The notes beneath the pieces are model-generated. The model was not told the origin of the DNA and did not search any database. It worked only from the letters and a program-made list of their open reading frames with translations. A DNA stretch of 7,649 bases from an uncultured Actinomyces sp. GTDB taxonomy: Bacteria; Actinomycetota; Actinomycetes; Actinomycetales; Actinomycetaceae. A program made the translations under genes and the position numbers. Where the stretch lies: contig CALHZX010000103.1 of NCBI GenBank assembly GCA_938040725.1, positions 1-7,649 on the forward strand, given 5' to 3'. Below are positions 1 to 5,625 of this stretch, in pieces (position 1 is the first letter of the stretch; the number at the start of each line of letters is the position of its first letter).

Positions 1-1
1 G

Positions 2-364
2 AGCGCCGAGGTCATCGACCTGCGCTTCGTCGCCCCGCTGAACTACGACAAGCTCGTCGCATCCGTGAAGAAGACCGGTCGCCTCGTCCTGACCTCGGAC
101 GCGGTCGAGCGCGGTTCCTTCCTCAACACGGTTGCCGCGAACGTGCAGACCCTGGCCTTCGACGCACTCGACGCGCCGATCGCTGTCGTCGGCTCGCGTA
201 ACGGCATCACCCCCGGCCCCGAGCTGGAGTCGTACTTCTTCCCGCAGGTCTCCTGGATCCTCGACGCGATTCACGAGCGCATCCTCCCGCTGCCCGGCCA
301 CGTGCCCACCACGAAGCACGCGACCGAAGCCGAGATCGCTCGCCTGAACCGCGAGGGCCTCTGA
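2..364 (+). CDS. 2-oxoacid dehydrogenase E1 component, beta subunit (C-terminal part, cut by window edge)
   Basis: The last 120 residues of the beta subunit of a thiamine-diphosphate-dependent 2-oxoacid dehydrogenase E1 (pyruvate, branched-chain or acetoin dehydrogenase type). The gene runs in from the left edge. The visible part is the transketolase C-terminal domain: an EVIDLR strand followed by a PL...L..SVKKTGRLV segment, then DALDAPI.VV and the tail GPELESYFFPQ...ILDAI. This order is typical of E1 beta chains, where this domain helps form the alpha2beta2 interface. E1 normally decarboxylates a 2-oxoacid and passes the acyl group to the lipoyl domain of E2. No E2 or E3 gene follows, so either they lie upstream or the E1 works with a distant partner. 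The tail after the usual family end, PLPGHVPTTKHATEAEIARL, is somewhat long. The substrate cannot be read from this fragment. The gene is followed by a 170-base gap containing hairpins. Confidence 0.85.
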   Translation, partial: SAEVIDLRFVAPLNYDKLVASVKKTGRLVLTSDAVERGSFLNTVAANVQTLAFDALDAPIAVVGSRNGITPGPELESYFFPQVSWILDAIHERILPLPGHVPTTKHATEAEIARLNREGL

Positions 365-370
365 GGCGTT

Positions 371-402
371 GGGGCGGGTCGTTCCCCTTTCCGGCCCGCC
401 CC
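371..402 (+). terminator. GC-rich hairpin just after the E1 beta stop
   Basis: GGGGCGGG at 371-378 pairs with CCCGCCCC at 395-402. The stem can be continued inward by a T-G and two Watson-Crick pairs to 381/392, leaving a loop of about 10 bases. It lies 7 bases after the stop codon. No T-tract follows, so it may be a factor-assisted terminator, a 3'-end stabiliser or an attenuator rather than a classical intrinsic terminator. Confidence 0.5.
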
Positions 403-407
403 CGTCC

Positions 408-435
408 CTGGCTCGCATTCCCTGACGCGAGCTAG
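408..435 (+). other. second hairpin in the E1 beta-PHP gap
   Basis: GCTCGC at 411-416 pairs with GCGAGC at 427-432. It extends outward through G410-T433, T409-A434 and C408-G435 to nine pairs with a 10-base loop. It sits directly between the hairpins at 371-402 and 435-478 and shares base 435 with the latter. Its role is unknown. Confidence 0.4.
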
Positions 436-478
436 CGAGGCCGGGGCCACACTCCTCCTCACCGAGCCCCGGCCTCGC
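435..478 (+). terminator. hairpin carrying the shared CGAGGCCGGGG stem (copy A)
   Basis: CGAGGCCGGGG at 436-446 pairs exactly with CCCCGGCCTCG at 467-477. One further pair at each end (435-478 and 447-466) gives a 13-bp stem with an 18-base loop. Only a loose T-rich stretch (about 501-507) follows, 23 bases downstream. The same stem sequence recurs at 2901-2947, 4614-4650 and 5570-5603. It stands upstream of the PHP gene, so it could end E1 beta transcripts or reduce read-through into PHP. Confidence 0.55.
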
Positions 479-534
479 CCACATTCTTGATTCATCCCCG
501 TTTTTCTCCACCCAACGAAGAGATGGCAGAACCC

Positions 535-1842
535 ATGGACATCACCAACGATCCGGCCGCCACCCCGGCCCAGCGCATCGAGGCGCTGCGCGCGGTGGTC
601 GCCGACGAGCACTTCCCCAGCTGGGTGCCCGAGTCGAACAACCACATCCACACGTGCTTCTCGTTCAGCCCCTACACGCCCACTCACGCCGCGCTCATGG
701 CGCGCCGCAACGGCCTGCGCGTTGTCGGCTCGGTCGACCATGACTCGATCGGCGCCGCGGCTGAAATGAGCGAGGCGACCCGCATTCTGGGCATGGGTTC
801 CGTCACCGGCTTCGAGATCCGCGCTCGCTTCGGCGAAGGAACGCCGCTCGCGCAGCGTAAGCTCAACAACCCCGACTCTGTGGGCGTGGCCTACATGACC
901 GTGCAGGGCGTGCCAGCACCGGCCCGCGAGAAGGTCGCGCAGTGGCTGGCACCCAAGCGCGCCGCGCGCCTTGAGCGCACCCTGGCAATGGCGCAGCGCG
1001 CCAACAGGATCCTCACTGACCTGGGCCTGGAGCCCTTCGATCCCCAGGCGGACATGGTCGGCATCTCCCAATACGCAAACGGCGGCGGCATCACCGAGCG
1101 TCACCTGCTGGCCGCGATGGCCTCGGCCCTGATCCGCGGATTTGGCCGCGGACCCGCCCTGGTCCAGGGCCTGGATTCGATGGGCGTCGAGGTCCCTGAG
1201 TCCCTCGCCCGCGTGCTCTCCGACGCGGACAACCCGCACCTCATGTACGACCTTTTGGGCGTCCTGAAGGCCAACTACCTGGATCGCATCTACATCCAGC
1301 CCACTGACGAGCTGCCCAGTGCGGCCGAGGTCGTCGAGTTCGCCGATTCAGTCGGTGCGATCGCCACCTACGCCTACCTGGGCGACGTGTCCGCCTCGCC
1401 GACGGGAGACAAGAAGGCGGAAAAGTTCGAGGATGACTTCCTCGACGAACTCTTCGAGCACATGGAGTCCATCGGCCTGCGCGCCGTGACCTACATGCCC
1501 CCGCGCAACACCCCCGAGCAGCTCGAGCGCATCCACGCGCTCGCGGCCGCTCACGGCATGCTCGAGATCTCGGGCGTGGATATCAACCAGCCCCGCCAGC
1601 GCTTCACCTGCGAGGAGCTGCGCCGCCCCGAGTTCGCGGACCTCAACGAGGCCACGTGGGCCCTCGTCGCGCACGAGGCCCTGTCCTGCGTGGATCCGTC
1701 CCTGCACCTGCTGGGCCGCACGGGTCGCCTGACCCCCGAGGCCCTCGCCGAGCGCATCAGCCAGTACGCGCCCCTGGGCCGCGCGATTGCCGACGGTGAG
1801 GACGCCGCCGACGTCGCCGCCCAAGCCACTTCGATTAACTGA
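535..1842 (+). CDS. PHP-domain protein, putative metal-dependent phosphoesterase/hydrolase
   Basis: A 435-residue protein with an N-terminal PHP (polymerase and histidinol phosphatase) domain, a metal-binding hydrolase fold. Visible motifs are NNHIHT with H37 and H39, SVDHDS with D68-H69-D70, FEIRA with E94, ERHLLAAM with H190 and SGVDINQ with D349. These match the usual order of PHP metal ligands as in the YciV/TrpH-type phosphoesterases. Two late positions differ: the segment GAIATYAYLGDV (274-285) stands where many members have an AHP motif, and VDIN has Asn where DxH is common. Full activity is therefore not certain, and the substrate is unknown. At 435 residues it is longer than the roughly 280 of simple PHP phosphatases. 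Start choice is uncertain: ATG 535 has a weak AGATGG-type site 8 bases upstream, in-frame ATG 523 would sit directly against GAAGAG, and TTG 487 has no visible site. The SDR gene follows after only 27 bases, indicating co-transcription. Confidence 0.85.
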   Translation: MDITNDPAATPAQRIEALRAVVADEHFPSWVPESNNHIHTCFSFSPYTPTHAALMARRNGLRVVGSVDHDSIGAAAEMSEATRILGMGSVTGFEIRARFGEGTPLAQRKLNNPDSVGVAYMTVQGVPAPAREKVAQWLAPKRAARLERTLAMAQRANRILTDLGLEPFDPQADMVGISQYANGGGITERHLLAAMASALIRGFGRGPALVQGLDSMGVEVPESLARVLSDADNPHLMYDLLGVLKANYLDRIYIQPTDELPSAAEVVEFADSVGAIATYAYLGDVSASPTGDKKAEKFEDDFLDELFEHMESIGLRAVTYMPPRNTPEQLERIHALAAAHGMLEISGVDINQPRQRFTCEELRRPEFADLNEATWALVAHEALSCVDPSLHLLGRTGRLTPEALAERISQYAPLGRAIADGEDAADVAAQATSIN

Positions 1843-1869
1843 CGAGCATCGTCAAGAAAGAGAGACATC

Positions 1870-2892
1870 ATGAGTAACGCTCCCGAGGTACGTGGGCTTT
1901 TCCTCAAGGCCCTCGGCCGCCCGGTCATCGTGGCCCCTAGCTCGGACGTGCCGACCGTCACCTTCGACGGCCCGCTCACCGAGGTGTGCCCCTGTTCCCT
2001 GAAGGAGACGGAGCTTCCCGTCGTCGTGCGCGCTGGTGAAGAGACCTTCGAGGTTCGCGCCACCGCCACCGGCGAGCGGGCCATCAACGGCCGCGTCGCC
2101 CTCGTGACGGGTGGCGCCCAGGGATTTGGCGCGGAGATCGCGCGCGGCCTGGTCGACGCCGGTTGCTTCGTGTACGTCGCTGACCTGAACGGTGAGGGTG
2201 CCGCCGCGAAGGCGGCCGAGCTCGGCGGCGAAGGCGTCGCACACCCGATCACGGTCAATGTCGCAGATGAGGACTCTGTCGCGGCGATGGCCTCCGAGAT
2301 CGAGCGCGTCACCGGCGGCCTCGACCTGGTCGTCTCCAACGCGGGCATCGTGCGCGCTGGCTCCGTCCTCGAGCAGGACGCCTCCGCGTTCCGCCTGTCC
2401 ACGGACATCAACTACGTGGCCTTCTTCCTGGTCACCAAGCACCTGGGCCAGCTCCTGGCCCGCCAGCACTCGACCGCCCCCGAGTGGCTGACCGACATCA
2501 TCCAGATCAACTCCAAGTCCGGCCTCGTCGGCTCGAACAAGAACGCCGCCTACGCGGGCTCCAAGTTTGGCGGCATCGGCCTGGTGCAGTCCTTCGCCCT
2601 CGAGATGGTTGCTCACGGCGTGAAGGTCAACGCGATCTGCCCCGGCAACTTCTACGACGGCCCGCTCTGGTCCGACCCGGACCGTGGCCTCTTCGTTCAG
2701 TACCTGAACTCCGGCAAGGTCCCCGGCGCCAAGACGGTCGCCGACGTCAAGGAGTTCTACGAGGCGAAGGTCCCCATGCGCCGCGGCGCCCAGGGCATCG
2801 ACGTTCTGCGCGCGATCTTCTACATCGTCGAGCAGGAATACGAGACCGGCCAGGCCGTGCCCGTCACGGGCGGCCAGGTGATGCTCTCCTGA
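1870..2892 (+). CDS. SDR-family dehydrogenase, sorbitol-6-phosphate 2-dehydrogenase (SrlD)-like
   Basis: A 340-residue classical short-chain dehydrogenase. The nucleotide-binding motif TGGAQGFG is at 80-87; D105 at the end of the second strand (VADLN) suggests NAD(H) over NADP(H). NAG is at 157-159 and the catalytic set N181, S215, Y228 and K232 is complete. The segments IIQINSKSGLVGS, Y..SKFGGIGL.QS.AL and the C-terminal VPVTGGQVM closely match E. coli SrlD as I recall it, which oxidises D-sorbitol 6-phosphate to fructose 6-phosphate. A sorbitol-phosphate or related polyol-phosphate substrate is therefore likely, though not proven. About 72 residues precede the SDR fold, including a CPC at 40-42; typical SDRs of this type (about 260 residues) lack this. 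A weak ribosome binding site, AAAGAGAG at 1857-1864, lies 5 bases before the ATG. It follows the PHP gene closely and is separated from the next dehydrogenase by 100 bases containing a hairpin. Confidence 0.85.
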   Translation: MSNAPEVRGLFLKALGRPVIVAPSSDVPTVTFDGPLTEVCPCSLKETELPVVVRAGEETFEVRATATGERAINGRVALVTGGAQGFGAEIARGLVDAGCFVYVADLNGEGAAAKAAELGGEGVAHPITVNVADEDSVAAMASEIERVTGGLDLVVSNAGIVRAGSVLEQDASAFRLSTDINYVAFFLVTKHLGQLLARQHSTAPEWLTDIIQINSKSGLVGSNKNAAYAGSKFGGIGLVQSFALEMVAHGVKVNAICPGNFYDGPLWSDPDRGLFVQYLNSGKVPGAKTVADVKEFYEAKVPMRRGAQGIDVLRAIFYIVEQEYETGQAVPVTGGQVMLS

Positions 2893-2900
2893 CATTGCCA

Positions 2901-2947
2901 CGAGGCCGGGGACACATGCGGGTTTCTCCGGAGCTCCCCGGGCCTCG
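2901..2947 (+). terminator. intra-cluster hairpin with the shared stem (copy B)
   Basis: CGAGGCC at 2901-2907 pairs with GGCCTCG at 2941-2947, and GGGG at 2908-2911 with CCCC at 2936-2939, with G2940 bulged. The loop is 24 bases. A pyrimidine-rich TCCTTTCTTCC follows at 2948-2958. It lies 8 bases after the SDR stop and 46 before the next ATG, with no convincing promoter between. It may terminate part of the transcripts or protect the upstream 3' end, giving unequal expression of the two dehydrogenases. Confidence 0.6.
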
Positions 2948-2992
2948 TCCTTTCTTCCCACGTCCAGTAGTTTTCCAGTGAAAGAGTCAGTC

Positions 2993-4594
2993 ATGACCCA
3001 GATTCCCTCCACCCAGTACGCGATTCAGATCGTCGGCAAGGAAGATTTCGTCGTTAACCCGGCGAAGCCCGTTGACCCCGTTGGCCCGACGCAGATCATG
3101 CTCGAGGTCGAAGCCTGCGGCATTTGCTTCTCTGATACGAAGCTGCTCCACCAGTTTGATGGCCACCCGCGCAAGTCGGACGTGGTGGCGGGTATCGACC
3201 TGGATGCTCTCAAGGACATTCCGTCCTACCACCCGAACCAGGAGGCCGTGACGCCGGGCCACGAGCCCGTGGTCCGCGTCGTGCAGGTCGGCGAGGAGGT
3301 CACGCACTTCAAGGTCGGCGATCGTCTGCTGGTCCAGGCCGACTGGAAGCACCTGCGCACCGCGAAGTCGAACGGCGCTTTCGGCTACAACTTCGACGGC
3401 GCCCTCGAGGAGTACGTCGTCGTCGACGAGCGCTGCGTCGTGTCTCCGGACGGCGAAGAGTTCCTGATCCACGTGTCGGAGGGCCCGTCGGCCGCCGCCG
3501 TGGGCCTCATCGAGCCGTGGGCGACAGTCGAGGGCTCCTACGCGTGGGCGGAGCGCGATCACGTTGCTGACGGTGGGCGTCTGCTGGTCGTGGGCGAGGG
3601 CGACATCGACGCGCTGACCGCCGAGCACAAGCCCGCCGAGGTCGTGCGTGTTGCCGCCGACGCCATCGAGGGCGCCCTGGGCGAGTTCGACGACGTCGTG
3701 TTCTTCGGCGCGGACGCCGAGGCCATCGAGAAGGCTGCACTCCTGATTGGCACCCGCGGCACGATGTGTGTCGTCCTCGGCGGTGAGACCATCTCTCGCA
3801 AGGTGTCGCTGGACATCGGCCGCGTCCACTACGATTTCATCCGCTTCTGCGGCACGACCGGCTCGGACCCGCGCGAGGGCTACGCCTGGATCCCCGCCAA
3901 CGGCGATCTGCGCGAGAACGACCGTTGCGTCTTCGTCGGTGCCGCCGGCCCGATGGGCGTCATGCACACGATGCGCGCCGTCACCTCGGGTGTTCCCGGC
4001 GTCAGCGTCGTGGGCACCGACCTGTCGGACGAGCGTCTGGCCAACCTGACGAAGGTCGTCGGCCCGACCGCGCAGAAGAACGGCGTGCCGCTCGACATCG
4101 TCAACACGGCCTCGACGCCCCTGGAATACGGCTACACCTACGCGACGTGCCTCGTGCCCGTCCCGGCGCTGGTCTCCCAGGCCGTCGACCTGCTGGCCGA
4201 GGGCGGCATCCTGAACGCGTTCGCCGGTATCCCGGCCGGCACCTTCGGCGACTTCGACCTGCAGGGCATCATCGAGCGCCGGATCTTCATGCTGGGCACC
4301 TCCGGCTCGGACGTCTCCGACATGCGCACGGTCCTGCGCAAGATCGAGGCTGGCATCATCGACACCACGATCTCCCTGTGGGCGATCACCGGCATGGCGG
4401 GCTTCGGCGACGCCATCAACGCGGTGATGGACCGAACCTCGGGCGGCAAGATCATGGTCTTCCCGATGATGCACGACCTGGGCCTGACCCCCGTGTCCGA
4501 GCTGGCCGAGAAGCTGCCGACGGTTGCCGCGAAGCTCGACGCCGCCGGCCTGTGGACCAAGGAGGCCGAGGAGGCCCTGCTCGCCACCCGCTGA
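2993..4594 (+). CDS. long zinc-type alcohol dehydrogenase, L-sorbose-1-phosphate reductase-like
   Basis: A 533-residue medium-chain dehydrogenase. The N-terminal GroES-like catalytic domain shows ACGICFSD (C45 as likely zinc ligand, D48), PGHEP (H90, E91) and IEPWATVEG (E174, as in the sorbitol dehydrogenase group). The four-cysteine structural zinc loop is absent; in its place is ADWKHLRTAKSNGAFGYNFDG, a pattern I associate with SorE-like sugar-phosphate reductases. The cofactor domain has VGAAGPMG at 315-322 and D343 in VVGTDLS, favouring NAD(H). Normal length is about 350 and SorE about 410. The extra length here lies largely at 195-310, a segment that itself looks Rossmann-like (GRLLVVGEG, DDVVFFGAD, GTMCVVLGG). 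ATG 2993 is chosen because AAAGAG (2981-2986) lies 6 bases upstream; GTG 2978 would overlap that site. Beside an SrlD-like SDR, it plausibly reduces or oxidises a ketose or polyol phosphate. The exact substrate is unknown. Confidence 0.82.
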   Translation: MTQIPSTQYAIQIVGKEDFVVNPAKPVDPVGPTQIMLEVEACGICFSDTKLLHQFDGHPRKSDVVAGIDLDALKDIPSYHPNQEAVTPGHEPVVRVVQVGEEVTHFKVGDRLLVQADWKHLRTAKSNGAFGYNFDGALEEYVVVDERCVVSPDGEEFLIHVSEGPSAAAVGLIEPWATVEGSYAWAERDHVADGGRLLVVGEGDIDALTAEHKPAEVVRVAADAIEGALGEFDDVVFFGADAEAIEKAALLIGTRGTMCVVLGGETISRKVSLDIGRVHYDFIRFCGTTGSDPREGYAWIPANGDLRENDRCVFVGAAGPMGVMHTMRAVTSGVPGVSVVGTDLSDERLANLTKVVGPTAQKNGVPLDIVNTASTPLEYGYTYATCLVPVPALVSQAVDLLAEGGILNAFAGIPAGTFGDFDLQGIIERRIFMLGTSGSDVSDMRTVLRKIEAGIIDTTISLWAITGMAGFGDAINAVMDRTSGGKIMVFPMMHDLGLTPVSELAEKLPTVAAKLDAAGLWTKEAEEALLATR

Positions 4595-4613
4595 GCGCTC
4601 CGCCTCGACCTTC

Positions 4614-4660
4614 GCCCCGGCCTCATCTGTCACTCAGACGAGGCCGGGGCCCTTGTGTTT
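4614..4660 (+). terminator. strong hairpin terminator ending the dehydrogenase cluster (copy C)
   Basis: GCCCCGGCCTC at 4614-4624 pairs perfectly with GAGGCCGGGGC at 4640-4650. After a single A-C mismatch, TCTG (4626-4629) pairs with CAGA (4635-4638), closing a 5-base loop TCACT. A short T-rich run, CCTTGTGTTT, follows at 4651-4660. It lies 19 bases after the stop of the long dehydrogenase and just before the promoter of the next gene. Confidence 0.85.
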
Positions 4661-4661
4661 C

Positions 4662-4670
4662 TGCGATAAT
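4662..4670 (+). promoter_or_regulatory. extended -10 promoter of the 275-residue gene
   Basis: TGC followed by GATAAT (4665-4670) forms an extended -10 element with five of six consensus bases. The -35 position falls within the preceding terminator stem and shows no consensus, which extended -10 promoters can tolerate. Transcription would start near 4677, leaving a leader of about 33 bases before the ATG at 4710. Confidence 0.55.
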
Positions 4671-4709
4671 GAGTGTGCAAGCGTTGCAGGGTAGAACGAG
4701 GAGGTTCCC

Positions 4710-5537
4710 ATGACGGTCAACGATCACGCCTCGCAGGAGCGCTACGTGGCGCTGTACGCCTGGCTGTGCGGGCAGATGTCCCCGCGCACGCCGCACGCGG
4801 CGGACCTCTTTGCGCAGGACAGCGAGTGCCTCTACGATGCCTTCCTCTCCGTGCTCGTTGGTACGAGGCTGGGGTTCGCGGACTACGACGATAATTGCGT
4901 CCACCATGGGCTCTACGCCTTCGATTTCTTCGTCGGCGACCTCGAGGCGCCGTCTTGTCGTGTGGGAGTAGATGGAGCGAGGGGATCCGGAGTAGCAGGG
5001 GAGTCTGCTGCGGCAGCCGCCGCCCCGGCGATGTGCCACGCGATCGTCGACACGTGGCTCGGGGACACGAGCGCACACATCCCGTTCGTGGCATCTGTGA
5101 TTGCCTCCGTGGCCACCCTCGAGCTCGTCGCCGATGTGCGCGTCGACGAGTGTGTCTTTGAGTGTGACCTGCCGCCGGAGTATGCGCGCTTCACCGCGAA
5201 CATGCCGTGGGAAGACGGGAGCCTGCTGATCGGCTCGCTCGATTTGTCCCTGGTTTCCCCCGGTCCGCTCATTCACGTCGAGGCGAGCCCGCGATACAAG
5301 GGACAGACCCTGTCCTTCTCGGGCTTCGCCGACGCCCTTGCATCGTCCGTGCAGATGGGGTTTGCCGTGGAGTCCTCCATGGCCTCCGGCGCCGGAGTGG
5401 CTGCCGCTCTGCGCGCCCCGCACGGGGGCCCTGAGATGCTCGGCTGGGCCGCCGACACAGTGGCTCGAGCCCTGTCCGCGTGCGGGCACACCGGGGGAGT
5501 GCAGATCCGAGCGCGCTTCGCTCACGCGCCGGCGTAG
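4710..5537 (+). CDS. unrecognised 275-residue protein
   Basis: I do not recognise this protein or any family motif in it. It is supported as a gene by the strong ribosome binding site AGGAGG (4699-4704) 5 bases before the ATG, a plausible extended -10 promoter upstream, GC-rich third positions and flanking terminators. No signal peptide or membrane segment is evident, so it is probably cytoplasmic. It appears to have two parts: an N-terminal part (1-80) rich in aromatic and acidic residues (FADYDDNCVHHGLYAFDFF), an alanine/glycine-rich likely linker (about 86-107), and a C-terminal mixed part (about 108-270). It has eight cysteines (20, 40, 63, 83, 109, 148, 152, 258), which is high for this genome type, but not in a clear zinc or cluster pattern. 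It has its own transcription unit and is not obviously tied to the sugar cluster. Confidence 0.75.
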   Translation: MTVNDHASQERYVALYAWLCGQMSPRTPHAADLFAQDSECLYDAFLSVLVGTRLGFADYDDNCVHHGLYAFDFFVGDLEAPSCRVGVDGARGSGVAGESAAAAAAPAMCHAIVDTWLGDTSAHIPFVASVIASVATLELVADVRVDECVFECDLPPEYARFTANMPWEDGSLLIGSLDLSLVSPGPLIHVEASPRYKGQTLSFSGFADALASSVQMGFAVESSMASGAGVAAALRAPHGGPEMLGWAADTVARALSACGHTGGVQIRARFAHAPA

Positions 5538-5569
5538 TATCCGACCGCCGCGCCGTCGCACATAACGAA

Positions 5570-5603
5570 GCCCCGGCCTCGTCCGTTTCGACGAGGCCGG
5601 GGC
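5570..5603. terminator. bidirectional terminator between converging genes (copy D)
   Basis: GCCCCGGCCTCGTC at 5570-5583 and GACGAGGCCGGGGC at 5590-5603 form a perfect 14-bp stem with the 6-base loop CGTTTC. It lies 32 bases after the stop of the unknown + strand gene and 22 bases after the stop of the minus-strand symporter. The position and symmetry fit termination of both transcripts. T-tracts are weak on both sides. Confidence 0.85.
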
Positions 5604-5625
5604 AAGTTGCTAGGGGAGAGGACCC

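Noticed and set aside
487..534. TTG 487 as the start of the PHP protein
   Set aside because: No ribosome site lies before it and it begins just 9 bases after the copy A hairpin; later in-frame ATGs at 523 and 535 are more likely.
271..1239. Open frame of 322 codons on the minus strand, opposite the PHP gene
   Set aside because: Compositional shadow of the PHP gene; it also runs over the hairpin gap and the E1 beta end.
1852..3012. Open frame of 386 codons on the minus strand, opposite the SDR
   Set aside because: Shadow of a gene with an intact catalytic set; no ribosome site or recognisable product.
2987..4633. Open frame of 548 codons on the minus strand, opposite the long dehydrogenase
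   Set aside because: Its translation is a low-complexity mix of G, R, D, V and H with no family motif, and the + strand gene has full catalytic motifs. Such antisense frames are expected in GC-rich genes.
365..5610. CRISPR array or insertion-sequence ends suggested by the repeated 11-mer
   Set aside because: The copies are far apart, each is a hairpin with unlike loops, there are no regular spacers, and no transposase or target duplications are seen.
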